This document shows positions 7,702 to 17,111 of a stretch of DNA of 33,507 nucleotides, in pieces; within the stretch, counting starts at the first letter, position 1; the number at the start of each line of letters is the position of its first letter. The DNA lies in assembly GCA_903904195.1 (NCBI GenBank), contig CAIVBM010000034.1, positions 1 through 33,507 of the forward strand, read 5' to 3'. Source of the stretch: an uncultured bacterium (GTDB taxonomy: Bacteria; Patescibacteriota; Minisyncoccia; Phycocordibacterales; UBA9973). Both the position numbers and the translations under genes were made by a program. The notes under the pieces were generated by a model that ran no database searches, was not told the origin of the DNA, and was given only the letters and a program-made list of their open reading frames with translations.

Positions 7702-8457
7702 ATGAAAACCAAAAAACCAAAAATTATAATAATGTCAGGATACGGACTCAATTGCGAAGAAGAAACAAAGTTCGCTTTTGATTCAGCGGGAGGACAGGCA
7801 GACATAGTGCATATAAATGACCTCATCGCCAAGCCAAAAATGCTTTCGGAATATCAAATTCTAGTTTTTCCTGGAGGATTTTCTTATGGTGACGATACTG
7901 GCAGTGGAAAAGCTTATGCAAATAAATTTAAAAATCATTTAGCAAAAGAGCTTACGGAGTTTCTATCTCGTGATACCCTCGCAATAGGTATCTGTAATGG
8001 ATTTCAGATTATGACCAACCTAGGAATCTTGCCGGGTGCTTTGGCTCAGAATAAAAATGGACAATATATAGATAGGTGGGTAGATCTAAAAGCGGGAGGG
8101 GTTAGCCCATGGCTCAAAGGAATCAAAAAAATATCGCTCCCAATAGCGCACGGTGAAGGACATTATGTGATAGATAAAAAAGATTACGAAAATATGAAAA
8201 AAAATGGACAGATAGCTTTTACTTACGCAAAAGGAGAAATTTACAATTTTCAAAATCTAGAATATAATCCAAACGGAGCTCAATATGACATTGCTGGAGT
8301 TTTGGCATATAATGGCAGAGTGCTTGGAATGATGCCACACCCAGAGAGAGCTATGTTTTCACATCAGAATCCAACGTGGTATAAGAATAAAAAGGTACCA
8401 AAAGAAGGGAAAGGATTACAGATTTTTAAAAACGCAGTTAATTACTTTAATAAATAA
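7702..8457 (+). CDS. purQ: Phosphoribosylformylglycinamidine synthase, glutaminase subunit
   Basis: Class I glutamine amidotransferase supplying ammonia to PurL. The 251 residues show GYGLNCEEET at the start, the oxyanion strand VFPGGFSYGDD, the nucleophile elbow AIGICNGFQIM with Cys98, and the catalytic His-Glu in PHPERAM. Sequence and length resemble the C-terminal glutaminase domain of long PurL as much as the short (about 225 aa) PurQ of Bacillus, so this may be the missing domain of the split purL. It is separated from purL by the Cys-rich gene and a palindromic repeat. Its TAA is immediately followed by the purF ATG, which indicates a shared operon. Confidence 0.95.
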   Translation: MKTKKPKIIIMSGYGLNCEEETKFAFDSAGGQADIVHINDLIAKPKMLSEYQILVFPGGFSYGDDTGSGKAYANKFKNHLAKELTEFLSRDTLAIGICNGFQIMTNLGILPGALAQNKNGQYIDRWVDLKAGGVSPWLKGIKKISLPIAHGEGHYVIDKKDYENMKKNGQIAFTYAKGEIYNFQNLEYNPNGAQYDIAGVLAYNGRVLGMMPHPERAMFSHQNPTWYKNKKVPKEGKGLQIFKNAVNYFNK

Positions 8458-9858
8458 ATGAGCGAATTAAAAGAAAAGTGTGGAATCGTAGGAATATACG
8501 GTAAAGGTTTACCTATTTCAAAACTAGCATTTTTTAGCTTATTTGCTCTACAACACAGAGGTCAAGAAGCTTCCGGTATCACCACCAGTAACGGCAAAAG
8601 ACTTTTTACGCACAAAGGCGCAGGACTCGTATCTCAAGTTTACACTGAAAAAAATATCAAAGATTTAAAAGGGCACATAGGCATAGGACACAACAGGTAT
8701 TCTACTTCTGGTGGAAGCGCACTTGATCATGCCCAACCAGTAATAAATAAAAAAGAAACTTTTGCGCTTGCTCACAATGGCAACCTGCCGAGCGTGCGAG
8801 CTCTTGAAGTTTTCCTTGCTTCAAAAAAAGCATTACAGAAAAATCGTTCAGACTCAGAATTAGTCACAGACACAATTGAATTGTATATAAAAGAGGGAAA
8901 CTCTGTGGAAGAATCAGTTAAAAAAGCTTACCCACTCATAACTGGTGCATTTTCAATAGTAATGATGGACAAAAATAACCTCATTGCAGTACGAGACACA
9001 TATGGAATGCGTCCACTAGCACTTGGAAAAATAAACGACGGCTACATCGTAGCATCAGAAACATGTGCGATAAAGACCATCGGCGCCACCATCATAAGAG
9101 AAATCAAACCAGGAGAAATGATCATCATAAATGACAAAGGTGTCACAAGTGTGCAATTAGAAAAGTCTACACCAAAACACGACATATTTGAATACGTATA
9201 TTTTGCTAGACCAGACAGCGTCCTAAACGGTAAATTGATTTACGATGTCAGGAAAAATTTCGGTAAAATGTTGGCAAAAGAATATAAATTGAAAAATATT
9301 GATTGCGTAGTGCCCGTGCCTGATACTGCTACTCCTGTGTCACTCGGATATAGCCAAGCATCAGGTATACCGATAGAAATGGCCCTTGTGAAAAATCGTT
9401 ATGTTCATAGAACATTCATTGAACCAGACAAGAAATCTCGCAAACACAGCGTCGCATTAAAACTCATTCCACTTCCAGAAGTCTTAAAAGACAAAAGAAT
9501 CGCTGTCATAGACGACTCAATAGTGAGGGGCAATACAATGAAAAGGTTGGTAGGGTCATTGTTTAAAAATGGCGCTAGAGAAGTGCACCTACTCATCTCT
9601 TCTCCACCAATACGTTTTCCTGATTTTTATGGCATGGATACTCCAAATCAAAACGACTTGATTGCTTCTCACAAAACTGTAGAAGAAATTCGTAAATTCC
9701 TCGGTGCTACTTCAGTCAACTATCTTTCTCTTAATGGTTTAATAGAATCTATCGGTTTACCTAAAGACCATCTTTCTACTTCATGCTTCACAGGCGTTTA
9801 TCCTATAGATCTAAAAGAACGCAAAGATGAGGTAAGTTATGATGTCCCAAATAAATAA
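8458..9858 (+). CDS. purF: Amidophosphoribosyltransferase
   Basis: First committed step of purine synthesis: PRPP and glutamine to phosphoribosylamine. The 466 residues begin MSELKEK followed by CGIVGIYG, so a short propeptide would be removed to expose Cys8 as the N-terminal nucleophile of the class II glutaminase domain. HRGQEASGI, GIGHNRYSTSG and LAHNGNL follow as expected. The C-terminal phosphoribosyltransferase domain has the PRPP loop AVIDDSIVRGNT at about residue 350. The GMRPLALG and EPDKKSRKHSV segments also match the family. Four Cys ligands of the Bacillus-type Fe-S cluster are not apparent. The 3' end overlaps purN by 20 bases. Confidence 0.97.
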   Translation: MSELKEKCGIVGIYGKGLPISKLAFFSLFALQHRGQEASGITTSNGKRLFTHKGAGLVSQVYTEKNIKDLKGHIGIGHNRYSTSGGSALDHAQPVINKKETFALAHNGNLPSVRALEVFLASKKALQKNRSDSELVTDTIELYIKEGNSVEESVKKAYPLITGAFSIVMMDKNNLIAVRDTYGMRPLALGKINDGYIVASETCAIKTIGATIIREIKPGEMIIINDKGVTSVQLEKSTPKHDIFEYVYFARPDSVLNGKLIYDVRKNFGKMLAKEYKLKNIDCVVPVPDTATPVSLGYSQASGIPIEMALVKNRYVHRTFIEPDKKSRKHSVALKLIPLPEVLKDKRIAVIDDSIVRGNTMKRLVGSLFKNGAREVHLLISSPPIRFPDFYGMDTPNQNDLIASHKTVEEIRKFLGATSVNYLSLNGLIESIGLPKDHLSTSCFTGVYPIDLKERKDEVSYDVPNK

Positions 9859-10456
9859 AACCAAACTTGCAGTCCTTATTTCTAATGCTGGTACTGGCAC
9901 GAATCTTCTAGCTATAATTGACGGAATTAATTCTGGTAAAATAAATGCAGAGATTTGTGCTGTAATTTCAGACAGAGAAGATGCAAAAGGATTAGAACAT
10001 GCGCGAAAAAATAATTTAAAAATAGAAATTTGTCCCAAAAAAGAATCATTACTTTCACTTTTGCAAAGATTAAATCCCGATTATATTTGTCTAGCAGGTT
10101 GGAAACAAATTATTTTAGACGAAGTGATTTTAGCTTTTCCAAATAAAATTCTTAACCTACACCCAGGATTAATTCCAGATACCATAGAAGGTAAGATAGA
10201 AAATCCAGATGGTAGCGAAGCATTATGGAATAAAGGTAAATTGACAGATAAGGCTATTCTTAACTTTCTTGAACAAAAATCCACTTATGCTGGTTCTTCT
10301 ATCCATTTTTTAACCTTATATTTTGATTTTGGGCCAGTTTTAGGGAGGGTTTTTGAAAAAATTGAAGTTGGTGACACAGTGGAATCTTTATATGAAAGGC
10401 TAAAGAAAAAAGAAAACGAATTATATGTGGAAGTCTTGGAAAAATTATGCAAATAA
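9839..10456 (+). CDS. purN: Phosphoribosylglycinamide formyltransferase, variant form
   Basis: Transfers formyl from 10-formyl-THF to GAR (purine step 3). The 205 residues show the GAR-binding loop ISNAGTGTNL, LAGWKQII (compare LAGYMRIL), and the catalytic Asn and His in LNLHPGLIP; the Asp is in LYFDFGPVLG. The usual GxTVHxV strand is replaced by AGSSIHFLTLY, and an insertion with NPDGSEALWNKGKLTDKAI sits before it, so this is a divergent branch of the formyltransferase fold. The start is ATG 9839 or the adjacent ATG 9842; a GAGG sits 7-10 bases upstream. It overlaps purF by 20 bases and purD by 10, which supports coupled translation. Confidence 0.88.
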   Translation: MMSQINKTKLAVLISNAGTGTNLLAIIDGINSGKINAEICAVISDREDAKGLEHARKNNLKIEICPKKESLLSLLQRLNPDYICLAGWKQIILDEVILAFPNKILNLHPGLIPDTIEGKIENPDGSEALWNKGKLTDKAILNFLEQKSTYAGSSIHFLTLYFDFGPVLGRVFEKIEVGDTVESLYERLKKKENELYVEVLEKLCK

Positions 10457-11745
10457 AAAAACAAAAAATTTTAATAGTCGGGTCGGGTGGAAGGGAACAC
10501 GCTATAGGATGGAAAATAGCGCAATCAAAACGAGCCTCTGATTTATATTTCGCCCCTGGAAATGCTGGCACCCTAGAACTCGGCACAAATGTCACTATTT
10601 CTGCTACCGACATTCCCAAACTTGTAGAATTCGCCAAAAAAGAAAAAATAGATTTAACTTTAGCTTTACCTGACGACCCACTCGCACTCGGTATTGTAGA
10701 TGAATTTCAAAAAGCAGGTCTGCATATATGGGGTACGACCAAAGCTGCAAGCGAACTAGAGTGGTCAAAGGCTTATGCCAAGGAATTTATGAAAAGACAC
10801 AAGATTCCTACTGCTAAGTATGAGATTTTTACTGATTTTAAAAAAGCTAAAACTTATGTAGAAAAAGGTTTAGTTCCAATAGTTATAAAAGCTAGCGGTC
10901 TAGCGCTCGGTAAAGGAGTCACTGTAGCACAAACAAGAGAAGAAGCTATCAAAGCTCTTGAAAATATTTTAATAAAAAAAGTTTTTGGAAATGCTGGTAA
11001 TGAAGTAGTAATAGAAGAATATCTTTCAGGCATAGAAATCTCTATCCATGCAATTTCAGATGGGAAGAATTATAAAATCTTTCCATCATCACAAGACCAT
11101 AAACGTATTTTTGATGGAAACTATGGTCCTAATACTGGCGGTATGGGAGTCATAGCACCACTACCTTTTATGAATCAAACGATGATGAATGAAATTGAAA
11201 AAGAAATAGTGATGCCGACAATCAAAGGAATGGCGGGGGAAGGCAGGCCGTTCGTCGGATGTCTGTACCCAGGAGTGATGCTAACCAAAGACGGACCAAA
11301 GGTTTTTGAATTCAATTCCCGTTTCGGCGACCCGGAAACTCAAGCCTATATGCGAATACTAGAAACCGATTTTCTCGATATCGTTGTGGCGAGCCTTGAA
11401 GGAAAATTAAATGATTTAGAAATAAAATGGAAAAAAGACGCCTTTGCTTGCAATATTGCGCTCGCTTCCGGCGGATACCCCGGAAATTATGAAAAAGGAA
11501 AGATAATTTCAGGAATCAAGGAAGCAGAGTTGCAACCAGATATAATAGTTTTCCACGCAGGAACTAAAACAGATAAAGATAAAATCACTACAAATGGCGG
11601 AAGGGTATTGGGAGTTTCAGCTATAGGAGCAACACTAGAAGAAGCTCTCAAAAAGGCGTACAAAGCCATAGAAAAAATTTCTTTCGAAGGAATGCAATAC
11701 AGAAAAGATATTGGCAAAAGCGCAATGGAACTGACAAAAAAATAA
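10447..11745 (+). CDS. purD: Phosphoribosylamine--glycine ligase
   Basis: ATP-grasp enzyme joining glycine to phosphoribosylamine (purine step 2). The 432 residues begin with the typical ILIVGSGGREHAIGWK. The ATP-grasp core shows IKASGLALGKGV, VIEEYLSGIEISIHA, and the nucleotide and metal-binding PNTGGMGVIAPLP and FEFNSRFGDPETQ. It overlaps purN by 10 bases. Its TAA is directly followed, base to base, by the stop codon of the convergent purA, so there is no room for a separate terminator. Confidence 0.97.
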   Translation: MQIKKQKILIVGSGGREHAIGWKIAQSKRASDLYFAPGNAGTLELGTNVTISATDIPKLVEFAKKEKIDLTLALPDDPLALGIVDEFQKAGLHIWGTTKAASELEWSKAYAKEFMKRHKIPTAKYEIFTDFKKAKTYVEKGLVPIVIKASGLALGKGVTVAQTREEAIKALENILIKKVFGNAGNEVVIEEYLSGIEISIHAISDGKNYKIFPSSQDHKRIFDGNYGPNTGGMGVIAPLPFMNQTMMNEIEKEIVMPTIKGMAGEGRPFVGCLYPGVMLTKDGPKVFEFNSRFGDPETQAYMRILETDFLDIVVASLEGKLNDLEIKWKKDAFACNIALASGGYPGNYEKGKIISGIKEAELQPDIIVFHAGTKTDKDKITTNGGRVLGVSAIGATLEEALKKAYKAIEKISFEGMQYRKDIGKSAMELTKK

Positions 11746-13065
11746 TTATTTATCCCACTTAAAGAAATGGTCTCTATCCGGGCCGGTGCCGACGGAGATG
11801 ATTTTTACATTTAAATCAGCAAGTTTGGCTTTTATATATTTCAAATATGAAGCAAGTTCTTTGGAAACTTTTTTCTTGTCTTTAACCCCAAAATTATCTC
11901 CACCCCAACCAGAAATTTCTTCTGTGACTACATCCGACACTTCATTTAAATATAGAGGAAATTCTTTGAGGGCTTTTCCAGCTTTTTTATAACCTGTCAC
12001 GACTTTTACTTTTTCGGAGAGGCAAATGTCGGCTTTATTTATGAAAATTTTATTTACGCCAGAAAGACCAATAGCATGACGAAGGGCAAAAAGGTCGAGC
12101 CATCCGCACATTCTAGGTCTGCCGGTAGTAGCGCCAAATTCGTTACCCGCTTTTTGGAAAAGTTTTTCCAGAGCTTCGTCTTTGATTCTGGCAGGGAAAG
12201 TTCCTCCGCCCACTTTCGTCGTGTAAGCTTTAATGACGCCGTATATATCTCGCAGATATGTATGAGGCACGCCTAGACCGAGACAAACATTTGCCGGTAG
12301 AGTATTACTACTCGTAACATTTGGATAATCTCCAAAATCAATATCAAGCATCACAGCTTGCGCTCCCTCTGCCAAGATATTTTTGCCAGCATTTAATCTT
12401 TTTAATATTAAAAATGACAAATCACAAATCTGTAATTTCTTGAGTTCATTTAAAGCTTCCATCCATTTGTCTTTGGCTTCTTTTATTTTGTCTAAATTAA
12501 TCTCAAATCCATATTTTTCTTTGTACATGTTGAGAAGGTTTATATGAAATTCTGAGAGGATAGCTTCTTTTTGTTCAAAATCGGATAAAAGTATATCGCC
12601 AATCAAAAGCGCCTTTCTGGCTCGTACATCACTATATACTGGGCCTATACCTCTACTAGTAGTACCTATTTTAGATCCACCCTTACTTCGTCTGTGTTCA
12701 TCTGCTTGATCTAGAAATGGATGTAAATATGAAACTAGTTTTGCGCGATTTGAAATATATAAGCGGGGAGCAGTATTAAAACCTAAATCTTTTAATTGTT
12801 TTATTTCTGATATCAAAGAAACGACATCCACGACTACGCCATTACCGATATATAACTCAATATTTTTACGAAGACAGCCAGATGGAATAATGTGCCCGAT
12901 AAAAGTTAAATTTCCAGACTTGATAGTATGTCCAGCATTTGCTCCACCATGAAAACGAGCCACAGCAGAATATATTCCGCTAGATAAAAGTTCATCTATA
13001 TTTTTTCCTTTTCCTTCATCTCCCCACTGCAATCCTACGACTGCATCTATAAATCCTTTTTTCAT
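11746..13065 (-). CDS. purA: Adenylosuccinate synthetase
   Basis: Converts IMP, aspartate and GTP to adenylosuccinate on the AMP branch. The 439 residues start with the GTP-binding P-loop VGLQWGDEGKGKN, with HGGANAGHTI, GTTSRGIGPVYSDV, EGAQAVMLDIDFGDYPNVTSS and GRPRMCGWLDL following in family order. The C-terminal SVGTGPDRDHF is typical. It lies 3 bases downstream of guaB on the same strand, so the two branch-point enzymes of IMP are co-transcribed, opposite to the rest of the pathway. Confidence 0.97.
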   Translation of the reverse strand: MKKGFIDAVVGLQWGDEGKGKNIDELLSSGIYSAVARFHGGANAGHTIKSGNLTFIGHIIPSGCLRKNIELYIGNGVVVDVVSLISEIKQLKDLGFNTAPRLYISNRAKLVSYLHPFLDQADEHRRSKGGSKIGTTSRGIGPVYSDVRARKALLIGDILLSDFEQKEAILSEFHINLLNMYKEKYGFEINLDKIKEAKDKWMEALNELKKLQICDLSFLILKRLNAGKNILAEGAQAVMLDIDFGDYPNVTSSNTLPANVCLGLGVPHTYLRDIYGVIKAYTTKVGGGTFPARIKDEALEKLFQKAGNEFGATTGRPRMCGWLDLFALRHAIGLSGVNKIFINKADICLSEKVKVVTGYKKAGKALKEFPLYLNEVSDVVTEEISGWGGDNFGVKDKKKVSKELASYLKYIKAKLADLNVKIISVGTGPDRDHFFKWDK

Positions 13066-13068
13066 AAT

Positions 13069-14573
<1,505 letters not shown>

Positions 14574-14623
14574 TTAGCATGAAAATAAACAAAAATAAAC
14601 CAAAAATAAATTTAGTATAAATA

Positions 14624-14694
14624 GAAAGACCCCGAGAAGCGGAGCTTCCTGAGGTCTGACAAAATTCATATTTACGCTCGGGGTTGTGTCTTTC
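14624..14694 (-). terminator. Nested-hairpin terminator of cassette A, with a competing pairing
   Basis: Read on the minus strand, GACCTCAGGAAGC pairs imperfectly with GCTTCTCGGGGTC around a 3-base loop and is followed by TTTCTATTT. The CTCGGGG of the 3' arm can instead pair with CCCCGAG about 20 bases upstream, and flanking GAAAGAC and GTCTTTC extend that outer stem around a 4-base bulge. The two folds exclude each other. It lies downstream of the small gene at 14731-14982. Confidence 0.65.
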
Positions 14695-14730
14695 TTGTTA
14701 CACATACCCCAGGGTTTTTGTTGATGTTCA

Positions 14731-14982
14731 CTAGACGAACCATGTGATGTTAGTTTCGATCCACCTCTGGACCTCGTCTGGATGTCCGAAGGCCCAAAGC
14801 AAGCCAAGAACCACCAGAACGACAGCGCAACCCAACACCACGTGAGCCCACAAGCAGCCCTCGAACCACTTCTGAATCTCAACGAACAGCTCAATCTTTT
14901 TCCGACCACCCAACCGTCGGGAAATGCGAACGGGGGATGCTTGTCGCGCAGGAGCAACATACGGAGTAGTAGTAATAGCCAT
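14731..14982 (-). CDS. Cassette A: small single-pass membrane protein, unknown function
   Basis: An 83-residue protein starting MAITTTPYVAPARQ. I chose ATG 14982 because a TGAGGA Shine-Dalgarno sits about 8 bases upstream; an upstream in-frame ATG at 15018 overlaps the promoter. The N-terminal 45 residues are basic (RISRRLGGRKK). One hydrophobic helix follows (WAHVVLGCAVVLVVLGLLWAF, about residues 45-65), then a short acidic tail ending ETNITWFV. No known domain is recognised. Base composition and codon choice (CTC, GTC, CGG, TTC) are clearly GC-richer than the adjoining guaB and guaA. It has its own promoter and terminator and stands alone between two divergent purine units. Confidence 0.72.
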   Translation of the reverse strand: MAITTTPYVAPARQASPVRISRRLGGRKKIELFVEIQKWFEGCLWAHVVLGCAVVLVVLGLLWAFGHPDEVQRWIETNITWFV

Positions 14983-15008
14983 AATTTTGTCCTCAACTTT
15001 CAATGAAT

Positions 15009-15037
15009 AGCATATCATATTATTTTACAAAAGTCAA
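15009..15037 (-). promoter_or_regulatory. Promoter of cassette A
   Basis: On the minus strand TTGACT and TATGCT are 17 bases apart, with a TG one base before the -10 (extended -10). Transcription should start near 15002, leaving a leader of about 20 bases with an SD. Confidence 0.75.
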
Positions 15038-15072
15038 GCGCTAATTTAGTTAACCTTTTCAACATTTTCATA

Positions 15073-15078
15073 TATCAT
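15073..15078 (+). promoter_or_regulatory. -10 box of guaA
   Basis: TATCAT ends 6 bases before the guaA ATG; TTAACC lies 17 bases further upstream as a weak -35. No SD. The mRNA is probably leaderless. Confidence 0.5.
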
Positions 15079-15084
15079 AGCCAT

Positions 15085-16623
15085 ATGGATAATATACAGA
15101 TTCTAATCATAGATTATGGCTCACAATACACGCTCGTCATCGGCAGAACCCTGCGCGAGCTCGGTGTGCGAAGCGTGATATTGCCACCCAAAAAAGTAGA
15201 TGCATGGCTAAAGATAAATACTCCAAAAGCAGCAATACTTTCAGGAAGTAATTGGAGTGTACACAATGATGGCGCGCCAGAGCTTCCAAAATCTTTAGAC
15301 ATCACTGGCAAGAAATATTTTATTTTAGGAGTTTGTTACGGTATGCAACTTCTTGCTTATAAACTCGGTGGTAAAGTAGAAAGACCACTTTCTCATCGTG
15401 AGTATGGACCAGCTATTGTAAACACAAACACAACGCATCCACTTTTCAAAAATATAAAAGAAAAAACAGAAGTTTGGGCGAGTCATGGAGATACAGTGAC
15501 GAAACTTCCAAAAAACTTTGTCTCAATAGCAACTTCTGGAGGTATCGCTGCGATGAGCGATAAAAATAATCATGTACTTGGAATCCAATTTCACCCTGAA
15601 GTCACTGACACAAAAGAAGGTAAAAAGATATTGCAAAATTTCCTTACTTTGTCTGACTGTAAAAAAGACTGGAATCCGATGGATTTGATTCATCAAATCC
15701 AAAACGAAGTTCTAGACATCGTAAATAAACAAAAGAAAGATAAGCAAAAAGTTATTTTAGGTGTCTCGGGTGGAGTGGACTCTACCACACTCGCTGCCAT
15801 ACTGGCTCCAGTCTTGAAAGAAAAGCTTATCTGTGTGGCTATAGATACAGGCGGACTGAGAGCAGGTGAACTTGTTGAACTAAAAACAAATACAAGGAGC
15901 GCAAAAATCAAAAATTTAACAATAATAGATGCGGAAACAGAATTTATAAAAAATATCGGCACTACAATAGATGGAGAAGAGAAAAGAGCAAAGTTCCGTA
16001 CTGAATATAAAAGAATATTTGAAGAACAAATAAAAAAACACAATGCGGGCTTTATCGTACAAGGCACCTTGGCCACAGACATCATTGAAAGCGGAAAAGC
16101 AGGGGAATCAGCAATGATAAAAACCCATCACAACGTCGGCCTTTCATGGGAAGTAGATGATTTACATCCACTTAGAAATTTATTCAAATATGAAGTTCGC
16201 GAACTCGCTCGAGTGATGAAACTTCCGAAGGCTGTGTATGAACGAAATCCTTTCCCGGGCCCAGGTTTATTCTTGCGAGTCGTCGGCACACCGGTAACGG
16301 AAGAAAATATACAGCTAGTACGGGAAGCGGACAAATCCGTGCGAGATATTCTGAAAAAAAATAATTTGGAAAAAGAAATTTCCCAAGTCATCGTCGCCCT
16401 CCTCGGAATAAATTCAGTGGGAGTGAAAGGTGATGAACGTGTGTATGGACACTCCTTGGCTGTACGAGCTGTTCAAACCGTAGACTTTATGACAGCAAAA
16501 GGTTATTACTTTTCACAAAGCATTATAGATGAAATAACTAGCGCTCTGACAAAACATAAAGACATAGTGCGCGTATTTTTTGATATGACGCCGAAGCCTC
16601 CGGCCACGACGGAGTTTGAATAA
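15085..16623 (+). CDS. guaA: GMP synthase (glutamine-hydrolysing)
   Basis: Aminates XMP to GMP using ATP and glutamine. The 512 residues comprise a class I glutaminase domain (LGVCYGMQLL with the nucleophilic Cys; IQFHPEVTDT), an ATP-pyrophosphatase domain with the PP-loop VSGGVDSTT at about residue 230, and the C-terminal dimerisation and XMP-binding domain with RNPFPGPGL and the ending MTPKPPATTEFE (compare the usual PPGTIEWE). It is transcribed alone, between cassettes A and B, and diverges from guaB-purA, which makes its substrate XMP. Confidence 0.98.
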   Translation: MDNIQILIIDYGSQYTLVIGRTLRELGVRSVILPPKKVDAWLKINTPKAAILSGSNWSVHNDGAPELPKSLDITGKKYFILGVCYGMQLLAYKLGGKVERPLSHREYGPAIVNTNTTHPLFKNIKEKTEVWASHGDTVTKLPKNFVSIATSGGIAAMSDKNNHVLGIQFHPEVTDTKEGKKILQNFLTLSDCKKDWNPMDLIHQIQNEVLDIVNKQKKDKQKVILGVSGGVDSTTLAAILAPVLKEKLICVAIDTGGLRAGELVELKTNTRSAKIKNLTIIDAETEFIKNIGTTIDGEEKRAKFRTEYKRIFEEQIKKHNAGFIVQGTLATDIIESGKAGESAMIKTHHNVGLSWEVDDLHPLRNLFKYEVRELARVMKLPKAVYERNPFPGPGLFLRVVGTPVTEENIQLVREADKSVRDILKKNNLEKEISQVIVALLGINSVGVKGDERVYGHSLAVRAVQTVDFMTAKGYYFSQSIIDEITSALTKHKDIVRVFFDMTPKPPATTEFE

Positions 16624-16627
16624 GGAC

Positions 16628-16656
16628 TGGACTTTCTCCTAAAAAGGTGTCAATAT
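16628..16656 (+). promoter_or_regulatory. Promoter of cassette B
   Basis: TGGACT and CAATAT are 17 bases apart, with TG one base before the -10 (extended -10). It begins five bases after the guaA stop. A transcript from about 16663 has a leader of nearly 80 bases before the SD-linked ATG at 16740. Confidence 0.55.
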
Positions 16657-16739
16657 GGCGGTTGATGTACCTTGGCCTAAACAAACACAGCTCCTAGAGA
16701 GTATTGTGTGGCTAGGAATTGAAAGAGGAGGAGATAACC

Positions 16740-16970
16740 ATGAAGAAAATAATGCTCATTTTGCGCAGGCTGTTGCACCAAGGAAGAGGAGAGGGATTGC
16801 TTTCCCTGCTGTCCGATTTGGGGCGATGGATGACAAAAACCGAGCCACAGAAACCCAAGGATCTTGATCGAGGAGAACCGGGAAGCTTCGTCACTAGGCG
16901 AAGGTTCGTTAATGACCGCCCAGTGACCAACCCCCCCCGTCGTAGACGAATCGCTTTCTTTGATGTGTAA
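16740..16970 (+). CDS. Cassette B: small basic protein, unknown function
   Basis: A 76-residue protein beginning MKKIMLILRRLLHQG. The start is fixed by a perfect AGGAGG at 16726-16731, 8 bases upstream. An amphipathic N-terminal helix is followed by a polar, Arg- and Pro-rich tail (NPPRRRRIAFFDV). There is no membrane segment and no recognised domain. In the leader, CTCCT at 16691-16695 could pair with the SD and mask it, and TCCTA and TAGGA bracket a possible hairpin. GC content is well above that of guaA and purH. It is followed by two strong hairpins. Confidence 0.68.
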   Translation: MKKIMLILRRLLHQGRGEGLLSLLSDLGRWMTKTEPQKPKDLDRGEPGSFVTRRRFVNDRPVTNPPRRRRIAFFDV

Positions 16971-16983
16971 ATACCACACATCC

Positions 16984-17019
16984 GGCTCGATGGAGGGGTC
17001 AAGCGACCCCTCCTCGGCC
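16984..17019 (+). terminator. GC-rich hairpin downstream of cassette B gene
   Basis: GGAGGGGTC and GACCCCTCC form a perfect 9-bp stem with an AAGC loop, and flanking GGC and GCC extend it. There is no T-run, so it may be a 3'-end stabiliser or pause site rather than a terminator by itself. Confidence 0.6.
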
Positions 17020-17031
17020 AGAATCGAAATC

Positions 17032-17076
17032 AAAAGCCGTTTGGGCTTTCTGAAAGGAAAGCTTAACCGGCTTTTT
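17032..17076 (+). terminator. Nested-hairpin terminator of cassette B
   Basis: The outer stem AAAAGCCG/CGGCTTTT ends in a run of six T. It encloses an inner hairpin GCTTTC/GAAAGC whose loop carries TGAAAG. It ends about 20 bases before the purH -10. Confidence 0.8.
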
Positions 17077-17096
17077 TCATTTCTATATTTTTATGT

Positions 17097-17102
17097 TAAT
17101 AT
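17097..17102 (+). promoter_or_regulatory. Extended -10 of purH
   Basis: TG, one base, then TAATAT, ending 9 bases before the purH ATG. It implies a leader of only about 3 bases and no SD. Confidence 0.5.
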
Positions 17103-17111
17103 CTTTCTATA

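Noticed and set aside
14574-14996. A 140-codon minus-strand ORF covering the cassette A region in another frame
   Set aside because: It runs through the terminator and has low-complexity Leu/Arg/Ser content; the overlapping frame from 14982 has the SD, the promoter spacing and a plausible membrane helix.
16655-16867. A 70-codon ORF with an upstream AAGGTG, overlapping the cassette B gene in another frame
   Set aside because: Its ATG overlaps the -10 box (CAATAT) of the cassette B promoter, so a transcript from that promoter would lack it. The frame at 16740 has a perfect SD instead.
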